The notes beneath the pieces are model-generated. The model was not told the DNA's origin. It made no database searches and was given only the letters and a program-made list of their open reading frames with translations. The position numbers were made by a program, and so were the translations under genes. DNA of 64,000 nucleotides, from NCBI GenBank assembly GCA_024663395.1, contig JANFAH010000007.1, positions 930,001 to 994,000 of the forward strand, given 5' to 3'. This DNA comes from Pisolithus tinctorius. Lineage: Eukaryota; Basidiomycota; Agaricomycetes; Boletales; Pisolithaceae. This document shows, one piece after another, positions 11,848 through 26,621 of the stretch. Position 1 is the first letter of the stretch. Each line of letters starts with the position of its first letter.

Positions 11848-12718
11848 ATGGACCAAGGCCCCAACTCAATTATCGAAGAACTGAGCGATTCAGATCACTC
11901 TAGTTTATTCTCGTACATCGATAAAGACAAGTGAGCACCCTTCACTAAGCGCCCCTAGACGTTCTGCACTTAAACCCATCTTTCTCTCGTCGGCATCTAG
12001 GGTGTATGGTCTGAATCTGGATGTGCCGGAGCGTGCAAAGGACATAATAAAACCCTGGGCGGACCGCGAGGATACAACGCTGTTTGCTGATTCGGGCGTC
12101 GATGACCAGGTGTGGCAGGGGCTCACGTCATCCCTCGACGCTGTCGTCCGCTAACCGCGTGCAGATGATAATTCACGTCCCGTTCTCAGAGAACGTTCGA
12201 ATTAGATCCGTAGTTCTTAAGCTCGGTAAAATACCCTTACATGACCTCCACTCGATGATGCAACTGACACAATCCCGCATTCACGTGTGATGCAGGCAGG
12301 GGTGAATACACGCCGCGTCATCTTAGATTATATGCCAATTACCCGAACATAATTGATTTTGACGACGCGGAGAACACGAATCCTCACTTCAACATCAGTC
12401 TTCTAGAAGGAGAGACTGGCGCAGTAGAATACCCCCTACGGGTGGCAGCCTTCAGGAGCGTGCATTCTTTGAGCTTATATGTCGTGCGTTCTTATCACTC
12501 CAGTTTCCTTTGGTAAACTGAACCCTATTCCCTCGCAGGGAGACTCTGTGGGTGGGAATCAGTCGCGGATTTACTTCATAGGATTCAAGGGTGACTGCCA
12601 CTCACCCCGGAAGGAAGGTACCAAGAAGATTGAGGTACCCACACCCAATGCTGCAGATGCTTCCTTGGTAGAAAGACTGCTGCAGCGAGCCAGAGGGCAG
12701 CAAACGACAGCCCGATGA
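11848..12718 (+). CDS. PITH-domain protein
   Basis: Five exons (11848-11930, 12001-12109, 12165-12225, 12296-12480, 12539-12718) join in phase to a protein of about 205 residues that is almost entirely one PITH (DUF1000) domain. Family landmarks are 'SLFSYIDKDKVYGLN', 'IKPWADREDTTLFADSG', 'IIHVPFSENVRIRSV', 'TPRHLRLYANYPNIIDF' and 'YFIGFKGD'. PITH domains occur in proteasome-interacting thioredoxin-like proteins (TXNL1), but no thioredoxin domain is present here, matching the short single-domain PITHD1 type. The ELYS-like gene starts 133 bases downstream on the same strand. Confidence 0.88.
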
Positions 12719-12851
12719 TTCCAAGTACTTGCAGGTAGCTCGTGAGACAGGGGTTATTCACCTAATAGTACGTTTGATTACATCAGCAACTTGTAGTTGT
12801 GTTCGCGCGTGGAGTTGAGAATGTGAGAGCAACGTGTGCCCCGACGTCGCC

Positions 12852-15363
12852 ATGGACGTTGTGAGTCTTTAAGCCAGCAGGTTGTCAGCCCTGCCTCTAC
12901 AGCTGACATGATCTTCGCCAGGACGATACTAGCACAGTCGCCTACTGGTTCGCGTTCTTTGGTGGAGGGGAGTTTCCATGGACCGAGCACAAAGTCTCAG
13001 AAATCGAATCTCGCAGAGCGCGCATGGCAGACCTGCTGCTATTCGACGTTCTGCTCATCCGGGGTGGAATCCGTCAGCCAGACATGTATTATCCCCCTGT
13101 AGACATATTTTCCCTGCGTCGCTTACTTCGTGCCATCGACACATCCACCTATGATATCTTGAAGAAGGACTGTCTCGTTTATATTCTATTGAAGTGGTAC
13201 CAAGACAATCGCGTGGCGCGTTTTCAGGAAGAAAAATGCATACCACCACAGTTTGCGGCTCTTGCAGATGCATACTGGCATCTCGACACGGGCCATCATG
13301 TCGCAGTATGCAATTTCCTCTGTTGCGTGGTGCGCACACTGAACTTCCAACAGAAAGCCGTGTCCATACTTGCCGACGCCCGCCTCAACAGGGATTACGT
13401 CTCTAAAATCTTACAGGCACTGGCTCTTGACGATCATCCTTCGCCACTGGTCGTGAAGTATGTTCGTACTGCAAAACCACTCCTGACAGAACCACAAGAC
13501 ATCGATTTATACACGCTTTCGCTTGCAGATTTGAGCTTTTTAGATGCTTGGCAATATCAACGCACTTTTCCCGAGTCCTCGCCAACTAGGACGCGGCTTC
13601 TCCATAAACTGCTTGAGTGGTGTCTTTCTCGTGAGTGTCCGAGTACTTGCGTGTCCACACCTGACCTCCTGATTATTTGGATGCTAGCTACTCCACGAAC
13701 CAGCCCGCTCGCACAACTCATTGGTTTCCCGCTAAGTTCCTTCGAACAATCCCAGCTTACGTCCTACGCTCTAAACCCTCCGCCGTCACTCCCTCCTCAC
13801 TCTGTGGTTGTACTTCAAGAACTTGTCTGCGTCCGACTAATCCAATCCGCTGATTACGTCGAAGCAATCAAACTCGAGCGCCAGTTCGCTGCCGTGTCCG
13901 GGTCCTCCAGCAAGGAGCGCAAACAGCTCATGGATGAGATTATATCTACTCTCTCTCCCGCTGAATGCTGGTCACTTGAAGCTGAAGTAGGCCAGATTGC
14001 AACTGGCGTACGCGCACCCCTTGCGTCCAGCTCTGCGATTGCCCAACGGGAACGAAGGGTCTCTGGGAGACCCCGAGTACCTCTTGGGGAGCTGAGCATG
14101 TCCTGGGAGGAAATACCAATCAATCGCCCTTCCCCATCCCTCCCTGCCTCGATCGCCAGTGATCGCAAGACTGTAGGTACACCCACTACGGCGGCCGTCA
14201 GCCCTGGTCGCTTCGATTTTGGAACTAGCAAGTCCCAAATCCACATGAATGTGTCTTCTCTATCAGCTAGTCAGAGTTCCTTGATGTCGGTGCCACACCT
14301 CGGCAAGTCACCTCAGCAGGCCGTACAGCCGTTCGCAGTACTGCCGCTCCGCCAATCGGCATCCGCTATTGCTCATGTTCGCCCTTCAAGTAATGCGCTT
14401 CCCGCTGCTCGTGATACCGGTTCACCGGCTCGTGCCATGCCCCCGCAGGTATCGCTGTTCGAGAAGATGGGCAGTGCGAAGCATACTCCGAATGCATTCT
14501 ATAAGCCACCTCCCAAAACCAGGTTGTCTGCCGGAACTTTGCCACCCATTCCAGCACCACCGTCGAAACCCGTAAAAACGGATGCGACCACAGCTAAGCC
14601 AACAAAAGGAGACGTTCGCATGAACTCTCAAAGCACCCCAAGTGAAGACGAGAGCGAAGCTGAAAAAGGTAGTGATACCTCTGCCGAGTTCAAAACCCAT
14701 GGAAAAGAAGCCGACATGACCGTCCTCTCCGCTGATACCGAGGATATCCCGAATCTCAGCTTTTCCGTGTTTGGGAGTTCTACGACTCAGAGGCCAAACA
14801 AAACAGGCTTGTCACACGACCAGGATAGTCACCCTTCTACGGATCAATTTGTTCAGGAGGACAAGCGACGCGTTCCTCCTGGTGCGTTCCACGATGTGGA
14901 AGACGAGAGCGAAAGAGAACCCCCATCTCCGCAGCATAATGCTCGTACTCGGTCTCACCTTGCCGTTGCTCGATCTTCATCGCGGAGTCCGCCACGCCAA
15001 CCCACTCGTGGGAGGCGTACACCCAAAAATGGAACATTGTCGCAGAGTATTCCAGGATCTCTAATTGATGAGGATGAAGAGCATGAGGTAAATGTCAAAG
15101 AAGAAGAAGACGATGTAACCCCTCTGCCATCTTCTTGTCCGGCTCGCAAGTCCCGTACCTCCAAACCAAATTCGTCCAAATTGGCACCCCAGCCCAAGAC
15201 TCCTACTAGGCGGTCGTCGAGGCTTTCGACGGCGTCTCTGTCCCCTGAAGTCCCTGACTTGTCGCCGCCGGGGCTGACCAGAAGTAGTCGACGCAAGAGC
15301 ACGAGGACCACTAGTGCAGCACCGACTGTTGCGACGAGAAGCAGCACGAGACGGAAACGATGA
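12852..15363 (+). CDS. ELYS-like nuclear pore assembly protein
   Basis: A tiny first exon (12852-12860, Met-Asp-Val) is followed by one long exon (12922-15363), giving about 816 residues. The first 330 residues are helical and match the ELYS domain ('YWFAFFGGGEFPWTEHKV', 'DAYWHLDTGHH'). That domain anchors nuclear pore assembly to chromatin and associates with the Y-complex (Nup107-160). The rest is low in complexity, Pro/Ser-rich, and strongly basic at the end ('RKSTRTTS', 'TRSSTRRKR'), consistent with DNA or chromatin contact, as in animal ELYS. The three-codon first exon is inferred from a good donor (GTGAGT) and phase match; a start at the internal Met at 13024 would lose conserved residues. 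Confidence 0.82.
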
Positions 15364-15946
15364 ATAACTATGACTGACTTGTATGGTGGTAAACAGGATT
15401 TGCAAGATTCTGAATAAGAATTCACTGAGGTGCACGGAATATCCGAGCTTGACAACAGGGATGACAATTCACAAGTGTTGTCCACTGAACCACGGTTGTG
15501 TAATATCTCACGTCACTGTCCAAGCCGAAGTGTTGCCCCGGGCCAGCCCATATGTGAAAACTTGCGAGATGCAACATCGTGGTGTGGCCCCAACGTGACA
15601 AAACCGTTGGGAAGTGATGTTACATCCGTGGTGGACAGATTGGGGTGAAAGCAACCATCGAAGTTCGGTACCTCTCGTAAAAGTGGTACCTTGCTGGGGT
15701 GATTTCACTCCGGCTCCCCCGTTTTTCCATCAGACTTAACTATGGTGCGTAAGAGATAAGTTTGGAACCGACAACGCCTGCCGTCATTGCGGGTGAGCAT
15801 GCCTGTAGATTAGATGTTTCGGAGAGTATCATGATGCTAGTCACGGTCACGATCATATTACTTAGGTGCCGAGTTACAAGCCGGATTCCGAAACCACCTT
15901 TGTATTTATCTACCACATACCCTTTGAAAGTACCGTCCATCCGTCC
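15364..15946. other. Intergenic region upstream of the MAP kinase gene
   Basis: This 583-base stretch between two same-strand genes presumably holds the 3' untranslated region of the ELYS-like gene and the MAP kinase promoter. Two GGTACC palindromes lie close together near 15668-15690. No coding signal was recognised. Confidence 0.5.
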
Positions 15947-17728
<1,782 letters not shown>

Positions 17729-18656
17729 CGTCTACACCTGTCGATGAGTGAGACGAACAATATGATGGTTGACTCCAAGCTTTGCATATTTGTAGCATGC
17801 CCAAGACAGGAGCTGGGCACATCTTCGACTTGACAAAAATTGTGGGACATCCTTGATCCCAAACGATTTGGTTGTTATTCCCAGAATTCCGGACGAGTAT
17901 TACCCCCTTTATACCAACACTTTTGTGTAGCGATGTTGTACTCATGTAATAAGTATAGGTACAAGTGCACGCGATATACTTATTGACGGGCTGCGCTTTA
18001 GCTCAAATGATGTCGACTGCGATGCCTCACGGCACCATGTTTCCCGTGCATCTGACACGCATCGCAGAAAACGCCGATGAACAGGGCGATGCTCACCACA
18101 TTGGCGATCCTCCCTGCAATTGGTAAGGGAGGCTGTGGTTCCATCTTGCATGGCATACCGTGGTTTCGCTAGCTCTGAAGTCCATGAGTGTCAATTGTCC
18201 ATAGCTCAGAGATCAGCGTGATGAGATAGACTCCCACTGACATATTATGGGTCCGTGTGTCCTCGGGAACCCGAACACCTCAGCCGACCTCAACTTGACC
18301 CTGACTGCTGTGGCTGCGATCCTCCCATAGCAGGCGCTGCGGTTCGAGTGGCTAAGCCATTAGCCATCAAATAATATTGATGAACGATGGATGGTACTGT
18401 ACAGCTTCCAACCTGACAGTTGAAAGCGCAGTGGTTCGTTTTACTACATAATAGTGGCGACAGACTCAGCAAGGTGTCCATCTCCCCCCGCGCCCACCCC
18501 TGATTAGATCACAGCTGATCTTCGAGAAGTGGCTAGAATAAACCGACGTTCAAGTACCATTAGGAAAAGAAAAAGATTACGATCGGAAGGCACGTTCGAA
18601 ATATTAGGTCAGGACGACTGGTCATTTAAATGACACGCAGCAGGGATTAGGTTACG
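17729..18656. other. Intergenic region upstream of the Chs4/Skt5 gene
   Basis: No gene was seen in this 928-base stretch between two same-strand genes. A perfect 14-bp palindrome at 18621-18634 lies 22 bases before the next start codon. Confidence 0.5.
18621..18634. repeat. Perfect 14-bp palindrome just upstream of a start codon
   Basis: GTCATTTAAATGAC is identical to its own reverse complement. It lies 22 bases upstream of the Chs4/Skt5 start codon, in the core promoter or 5' leader. It might bind a dimeric regulator, but this cannot be shown from sequence. Confidence 0.5.
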
Positions 18657-21222
18657 ATGAGCCTGCCTCCTCGCCCAACCTCGACTTGCCAACAGCAAAC
18701 CAGTGCCAGGCGCGCAGATCAGCCGCCTCCCATTCCTCCTTTTCCTCCCGAACTTCTCGCTCAGTCAAGATCGCCGTCATCGCCTCAGCCACCACCTTCG
18801 CTGCCGCATTTTGAACCACCTTTGGTCGCACCAAGGCCCCATCGCGTAGACCCTAATCTTCCTGCTAATGTACGCCTCATGTCTATACCATCCACATCGT
18901 GTAGCTAAAATGTGTCCGTTACGCCGTCTTATTATATAAACAGATGGCCAGGAACCTGGACGACCAAGCAGCCGCATTCAACCCCGGTCCGTTTCCTGAC
19001 CCTTACCGTGTTTCTTCACCTTCCGCTCCTCTACGTTCACCTCCACAATACCCAGTTGACTACAGCCCAGGTGGATTCACTCAGCCGCAGCAACTTCCAG
19101 GCCGCCGAACCTCAGCCCAGCCTCCACTACTTAATCCGAACGACAGGTCTACTTGGAACACTGCACCTTCACAGCTTGGTCCTCCCCCTCCCTCCCGACA
19201 ATCATACCACCACTCATCGCCGAACCCCCAACGACTTTCCCATTCACCCCCGACGGCGGCCACGGCTTACCACCAATCTCCACAACCTCCCATTCACCCT
19301 ATGGCTTCGTCCGTTCCTTCGTACGCTCCTCCAAAAGCTCCATCGCCACCTAGGCAAGCAAATGGCGCACCTGCACTCACTGCTCCTCTCCCAAGTATTC
19401 AATCTCTAACGAATGCTCTACCTACCATCCAACAGCCAAATCATGACCCTGTTCACAAAATGAACTGGGCAAGAGACATCTTATTACTCGTTGATCGTGC
19501 CCAACAAAACCCATCAGGCGACACTCCCGCAGTTGGACCTGTCACGATCCACGATCCTCAACTGCAGCGTCTCGTACAAGTAGCTGTGCCTACAATTCTC
19601 CAAATCGCGTCCGTGCAGACCCATACCCCGCCGCCGGCATATGTCGCAGAGGCCCTGTTTTTCCGTGCATCATTTGCAGCGTCTGGCGCTTATCCTGATC
19701 ACGTCCAACACAATCCTCGTCTTGCTTTCCGCGATTTCGAAGCAGCTGCGAGGTTTGGGCATGCTCAAGCGTGGTTCAGACTTGGTCGCGATTACGAAAG
19801 TTTCAACGATCTCCAGCATGCTCGCGAATGTTTCGAACGAGGCGCCAAACGCAACGTCGAGAGCTGTATTTACGTGAGTTCATGTGTAGGCACGAGACTC
19901 AATTTTTCTCACGCTTTAGTAGCGAATGGGTATGGCCCATCTGATGGGTCAACTTGGGCTGCCTGCTCAACCTGAAGTCGGGATACCTCTCCTTCATCGA
20001 GCGGCTACCCTTGCAACCATACAATCACCAAACCCTGCGTATGTGTATGGTCTCCTGCTCCTGGATGAGTTTGCTCCTACCACTGTTCCCCAACAATTCT
20101 TTGCGCCCTTCATTCCACCACAGTCAACTGCCCAGCACGAGGCTCGACTCCATCTAGAGCGCGCTGCCTTTCTGCATTTTGCACCTGCACAATACAAGCT
20201 TGGACATGCGTATGAGTTTGCAATTCCACCCTTCCCCTTCGACCCCCTCCTTAGCGTGCAGTATTACTCCCTCGCAAGCCAACAGGGCGAGGTTGACGCC
20301 GATATGGCTCTTAGTAAATGGTTCCTGTGTGGCGCTGAGGGTGCATTCGAGAAAGACGAACACCTTGCATACACTTTTGCCGAGAAGGCGGCACGCAAGG
20401 GTTTGCCAAGTGCTGAATTTGCTATGGGATACTACCAGGAAGTTGGTGTAGGAGGTCCAAAGGATATCAATGCCGCTCTCAACTGGTATCAGTTGGTAAG
20501 TTTTCATCCAGTTTTGTTTTTGTTTTTAGTCTGACGAATATTATTTGAACTGAAAGGCGTCAGACCATGGCAACGCAGACGCTGTGGAACGTCTTGCGGC
20601 ATTACAACAACCATCGCCACACGTGTTGTCCCGACAGGAGCATGATCACATCACTGAGGACAAACTCGTTCGGAAGCGCACTCAAGCCAAACAGCGCTCG
20701 GAGCGCGCGAGTGCGGATGGAGGATTTAGTAACCCGCGGCCATCGCTTGAGGACAGCCAACGTGTCGTCGACCTGATTAGGAGAGACTCGATCGCGCGCT
20801 CAGCTGCACAGGATCCACAGTCACCCCCAGCCCCTGCCCAAGGGATGTCTGCCATTGTTGAGAACGTTCCACACGCCGGCGTGAATACGAATGCCCACTT
20901 GTCACAGAGTTCTAGACAGTTCCCGAACCAGCACCGATATACGCTCGTGGATCCCGGCTCGGCATCCTCTCGTGGTCCTTCGCCTCCGAGAACCCAGTCA
21001 CCGCAGTCGCCGACTTACTCACGTCCGGCAGGACGTCCACCCGCTCAGCGTACAGCAAGTGCTCCCGCTGCGGGTGGGCTATCTACTCAAGGTGGACTGG
21101 AGGGTAGTGGTGGTGTACCCCCACCATCCAAGCAACGTCCGACAGCGAAGGGACCCTCAACGTTCGCTGAGATGGGTATTCAGGGCGCGAGGCTTGAAGA
21201 AAAGGAGTGTGTGATTATGTGA
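18657..21222 (+). CDS. Chs4/Skt5-type chitin synthase activator with Sel1 repeats and CAAX box
   Basis: Four exons (18657-18869, 18944-19873, 19923-20495, 20557-21222) join in phase to 793 residues. The N-terminal 270 residues are Pro/Ser/Gln-rich and probably disordered. The middle holds tandem Sel1-like repeats ('AEALFFRASFAASGAY', 'AAARFGHAQAWFRLGRDYE', 'HLERAAFLHFAPAQYKLGHAYE', 'EKAARKGLPSAEFAMGYYQEVG', 'ALNWYQLASDHGNADAVERL'). The C-terminal 210 residues are again disordered and end in Cys-Val-Ile-Met, a prenylation CAAX box. In yeasts this family recruits and activates the class IV chitin synthase at the bud neck and plasma membrane, and prenylation contributes to its membrane attachment. 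Domain order and the terminal CAAX strongly support the same role here. Confidence 0.9.
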
Positions 21223-21701
21223 AGCATTCATACATACCAACGCAGTAAGTATGATGGATATTACTCGTCCCTTCGTTTTTTCTTCTTCTGTCGTTCGTCG
21301 GCTGCGTGCATCGTGCGGCAAACGCATTCCGGATACTAGTACATATACACATTGAATTGTTCGTTCAGTTCAGGTTTTGAGCCCGCCTTCGTCGATGCAT
21401 CTGTTCCTACGTATGCTATCTATACCCAAGCATCAAGATAGACATCCGCCTGTTGCATTGCAGATGAACCGGCTGCGGTAACCGTTAACAAATGATGTTA
21501 ACGCCTCGTTCAATTCCCCCTTCTCAGGTTGCAGCTGTCTGTCCCTAGCTTCAATTTGACATCTGCTCGAATGGCTTTACAATCTGACTGCTCAATGCAT
21601 ACGATACTGTACAAAACAGATACATCAAATATGGGGCATATATATCTCTCTAAACCGATCGGAGTAGGGGGTACTGTATATTTGAGGTCTGGTCAACGGG
21701 T
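21223..21701. other. Intergenic region between converging genes
   Basis: This lies between the 3' ends of the Chs4/Skt5 gene (+) and the nitrite reductase gene (-). A small inverted repeat (GTTAAC ... GTTAAC) occurs near 21484-21503. No coding signal was recognised. Confidence 0.5.
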
Positions 21702-24700
21702 TCACCAATCCAAAGTGGAGTCGCCACAAGAATCTCCGTTACATCCTGCACCAGTAGTGGCAGCTGGCGGCCCATCTAAGTGGTCCGCTGCGATCTCGAT
21801 ACCTTGGCCGCCACCGCGAGATAGAACCTCGGCTGTGGCCTGCTTGATCATCCATTTGCTGGTGCCTATGACAGCATCTAGTTCTTCAGGCTCGGGAAGC
21901 AGGAGCTGCAGGTCGTCCCCTTCTTGTCTAATGTCGAATGAAATGATTGAATACTGCATGTCGTTCAGGCAGGTACCGTCGCTAAGGCGGAAGTTACGCT
22001 TGTGTAGCGGACCTGTTAGGAACGTCCCTCAGTGATGCCCAACAAACAGCGAAAGAGAGACGTACAAGAAACATAAATGTCGCCTTGTTTATCGTCGCCG
22101 ACGATACCATGGTCAAGCACAAATGCACGTTTGTGAGGGCACATCTCGGTTCAATGTTAGAAAGTCTCATTGACCTCAAAAAGGGTTACTCTACCTGCTG
22201 AGTAGCAAAGAAACCCTTCTTTGGTACGTGGAAAATGGCCAATTGAGAGTCTCCGTATTTCACAGCTGCAGAACTGTTCACCCATTCAGTTCTGTACGCG
22301 GAGATGCGGCTAAGAGAAAGAAAACCCACGAGGTAGTATCAGAAAGCTCTAAGTCTTGGACTGTGGCCAATTTGCGCCACTTCCACTCGGACTTGGGCGT
22401 TCCAATGGCGGAGGAATGGAATTTCGCCGGGGGAAATTGCTTGGGCCAATCGGCGGGACGCTGCTGTTCGCGCTCTTTTATAATCTCTACCTGCTGTTGA
22501 CGCTCATCCTGGGCTACTTAAGAAGTGTTGGCAGGAAAGGAAGAACAAGCTTACTGTGTTTACAAATTGGCGAAACTGCCGCCGCCTGGCAGGATCCTTG
22601 ACTACTACACTCCACTCGTCATGGTACGTGCCGACCAAGGTAGCCATCTCAGCCTCGAGCTCATCACAAATCCCGAGTTCATCGTCTAACAAGATCTTTT
22701 GAAGTCTCTGGAGCCAGGATTAGTGAAATCAGGCATAAAATGGCAATGCTAATATGCGTACCTCGATTCCTCCCTCAAACTGTTCGACCCAGCGCGCAGT
22801 GCGCATAAGCTTGTCTGCTGTGCGAATATAGTACATGAGGAAACGGTCAAGAATTCGTATGACTTTCGAAGGCGGTACATCCTTCGCGAACAGTGTGGCA
22901 TGGCGAGGGTTCGTGCCGCCGTTCCCAGCCAAGAAGACTTGCCAACGACGATCAGAGGCGAAAGAGAAACACAATCAATTATCTTACTGTTCCAGCCCTT
23001 GTCTGTGGCGATCAAACCAAAGTCCTTTGACTGCGCTTCTGCGCACTCTCTGGTGCAACCGCTGACCCCGCCTTTAAGTTTATGAGGCGAGCGTATACCT
23101 TTGTAACGTTCCTCGAGACGGATCGCCACTGACGAACTATTAGGCAGGCGAAGCAGGAAAAGAATTACACAGTGACATACTTCCGACTGAATCTCCAACA
23201 CCGTATCTGCACCACGTCGTGCCCACGCAGGATTTGACGGTACGCAACGCTTTGCCTGCGGGCTGACTCAGCATTGAGCGGGTCTAATTCCTCTGGGTTA
23301 CCTACCATATGCATGGCCACTCTCAAATCCAGCATTAACTAGTTCTTCCCAAATGTCTGGGAGGTCTTGCTTTTGCGCACCAAACAAATCAATGCGTTGT
23401 CTGTCAGAAGTTCGATGTCAGATACAACTTCACAAGTGTAATGCACTGCGCTTCACCCTCCCGTTATCTTCGTGTATAATTTGTCTGCTCGTTGTTTAAG
23501 ACAACTGGGCGTGAAGATGTAATTATGAGAGCCACGTACATTTCTTTGCAACTTGTCCAAGAACAATCAACTTGTCTGGAGTGATCTGCCCAATAAGTTT
23601 GGTTGAGACCAGACAGGGGAAATAATGGCTCCCAAAAATACCTCGCCTCCAGCAACTCGCGGCACCACGGAGAATGTACCTAAGGACACGAGTAAGAGCA
23701 TGAAAGAACAACTAGAGGGAATTTACCATCTCTCTGTATGTTTGCCAGGCACCTACCCGGTTTAGTAATGAGTCCACGGGGAAGAGTGTATTGACATAAA
23801 TTCCTACCTGTCATTGGTGTCTTGGTTAGAATGATGTGATGGGGCGACAACGAGTTCGTTGTACATTGAAGATAGGATAGATGCTGTATATATCCTAAGC
23901 GAGGGGAGAAATTCAGTGTAAGAAGAAGGTACGTACCAACTGCAGGCCTGCACAACTCGCAGCCAACCGAGTCTGGCTTAGCTCCCGCAGATTGCATGAC
24001 CTCAGGAAACGCCCTCAACTTCCGTAGTCTGCATAAAAATATGTCAGACGTAGACAGGGACCAGATAGATGCCTTACTTAATGACAGTGAAGAGTTCCTG
24101 ACGAGACATGGTGAAGTGTGTGCAAAGGTTGTTAGACACAGCGTGTCCAGCTTTCTTCATTTCAGACTGGGGCGTGTGATTAAGCTTGCGAGCCTGAAGT
24201 GGGTGATAACTACCAACCTTGAAGAGATTGGTGACTAAGGGCATGCAACCGCCGCAGCCAGTTCCAACTTTGGTTTTGCACTTCAAGTCCTCCATGTCGC
24301 TGATGCCTTCTTTGACACATGCCACAATAGCACCCTTCGTCACGTTCTACAGGGGATGATGCGAAACCGACGTTGACAGGTGTGTAATGACTTACATGAC
24401 AACTGCAAACTTGAGTGTCATCATCCAGGTCGGCGCCATCGTCCTCGCCTTTCTTTCCGACTCCAACAATGAATTGTGATGGCGGCACATCGATAGCTTT
24501 CTGATATGACTGAGAAGAGGAAGGTCAACTGGTTTTGATATAAGCTCACCTTTTTCTTGACCAAGCTAATAAGTTTGACATAATCCGAGGTGTCCCCAAC
24601 CATCATCCCGCCTAGCAGATGTTTGCCGTCTGCAGTGAAGATGTACCTAGAAGCAAACTAAGTTCCTGCACAGGAATTACCTACGATGAGCGTACTTTTT

Positions 24701-26621
24701 ATACACAAAAGAAAATGGATCCCTATAGGTCAGACATTCTATAGGTTCATTAGAACCGGAGCCGCGTCTCTTCGAATTATCTTCGCTCGTGGTCGTAATT
24801 GAGGAAACCTTCTGCAGAGAAACGCCACCCGATTTCAGTATGTGCTGCTGCTTGTTGGATGCTGGGGTTGTCGAGGCATTGGAGTCGTCAATCTTAATTT
24901 CCCAAGCCGGCTTTCCGTCTTGAGTAGATCCGGCACGTGAAAGCTTGTCAGCTTGGGCATCTTCGACCTTCCGACTTCTGGTAGCCGTGCCCCGGGGTAC
25001 TCGCTTATCTAGAAAGTAGTCGCCAAAAGAAGCAACCTATAGCCTACTGTCAATTTTACCAATCAGACGCTGACTTGGCACGGACATCAACACCCATGAG
25101 CTTCAGCTTCGTTGACAAATCAGGCATGTTCTGTCAGTCAACTTAGTTAGGCTAATAGGTTGTCGGAGCCGATAATTACAAACCATTTGTCTAGGTTTAA
25201 AACCTCCGACGTCGGTCTGCACTTGAGTAAGGTTGAAGGCCAGGATGTCGGCCATTTCGACTGTAAAACATGAGCACACACCATCTGAGGGAATAGTTTG
25301 AAATGGTGTACCTCCTGGGCCAATAAGACCGAAGGTATTCTCTCGCCAGCTGGCACACTCTCCGATCGCGTAGATATCGGGAGTACTTGTCCTTAGGTAA
25401 TCGTCCACAGTGATTCCGCCTCTCACCCCACATTTCAACCCTGCTTTCCTTGCTAAATCATCGCGAGGGGAAATCCCGATTGCATAAACAACCATCTCGG
25501 CGTCCAATTGATCATCGTTTGATAAGACAAGTCCGGTCAAAACGCCCTCCGGGGTGGTCACGAGACTCGTTACAGACGTCTTTGTAAGGACTTCAACTCC
25601 CATGGCCTCAATGCAACGCAGGACAATCTCGCCACCCTCGTCATCAAGCTGACGAGATAGAGGATATGCCTGGCGATTGACTATAGTGACTTTCCCGATG
25701 GTTTCTCTGGAATGTCCGGTACATCAGTTCCTCCCGAGAACCAACAGGTAATTAAAAAACGGACAGATCAAAGACAGCTTTGGCAGCTTCAAGACCAAGT
25801 AGACCCCCGCCAACAACCACAGCCTGACGAAGGTAAAATAACGAAGCTCGGTATACATTCGTGCAAAAAATTTAAAACCACGAACCCGGCCGCCTCTGAC
25901 ATGGTTTTCTTCAGAGTAGCTCAAGATCCTATCGAGGTCCGAAATGTTTCGATAGACGAAAACACCCTTGGTCTGCGCGACACGTTCCGGGGGGATATAC
26001 GGTGGCAGTGTACTCTCAGAGCCTGTAGCAAGCACGCAGTAATCGTAATTAATTAGACGGCCTTTGCTCGTCTTTACGAAGTGCGCAGCGGTGTTCATAG
26101 ATGTGACTTGTTCGCCGGTATAAAAGACAAAATGCTCGGGGTCCTGCCGAGCGTACCATTCCACTGTCAATATTTTTAGAAGGGAAAAAAAGACGGGTCA
26201 ACGAGGGCGGAAATGATAAGCAGGGCTGTTTACCTTGATTAAGGTAAAGCTTCTCCACGGAGCGGTGTTGAAAATATTCTGTAAGAGCCACGCGGTTGTA
26301 AGCCAGGTGCGTTTCTGCCGCAAGACACCCAGGGTGAGCCACATATCAAAGAGATAAGAGCCATACACAAGTATAACACACCTTCGCCACAGGTTACCAC
26401 CCGATAGTGTTTGGCCTCATCTAAGTTGAGTATCTTCTCGATAAAGGCTTGAGATTGGGAGATATCAGCGTGCATATATAAAGTTCATGATTTTTTTCCT
26501 CACCAATGCCCACCATTCCCAGTCCAACCACGAGAATGGTCTTAGGTGTCCGGAGTGGTTTGGAAGCATGGGATGCTGGCACACCAACGCAGTCACTCTG
26601 GCCTAGTGTACTGTTCATCAT
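21702..26621 (-). CDS. Assimilatory NAD(P)H-nitrite reductase
   Basis: A large multi-exon gene of about 20 short introns, starting at the double ATG at 26616-26621, whose checked splice phases all close. It reduces nitrite to ammonium in the cytosol. Order of domains: N-terminal FAD/NAD(P) oxidoreductase ('TILVVGLGMVG', 'VVVGGGLLGLEAAKAV', 'TPDIYAIGECASW'); a BFD-like [2Fe-2S] segment ('CSCHNVTKG', 'GTGCGGCMP'); the sirohaem/[4Fe-4S] halves with the four cysteine ligands ('SCVGTTWC' and 'GGVSGCTRECAEAQ'); and a C-terminal Rieske-like segment ('MCPHKRAFVLDHG', 'VSCPLHKRNFRL'). This full set is typical of fungal nitrite reductases of roughly 1,100 residues. Several introns use a GTCCGT donor. 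It is divergent from the nitrate transporter gene and clearly part of the same pathway. Confidence 0.93.

Noticed and set aside
15668..15690. Two GGTACC palindromes upstream of the MAP kinase
   Set aside because: Six-base palindromes this close are not rare enough to suggest function without conservation data.
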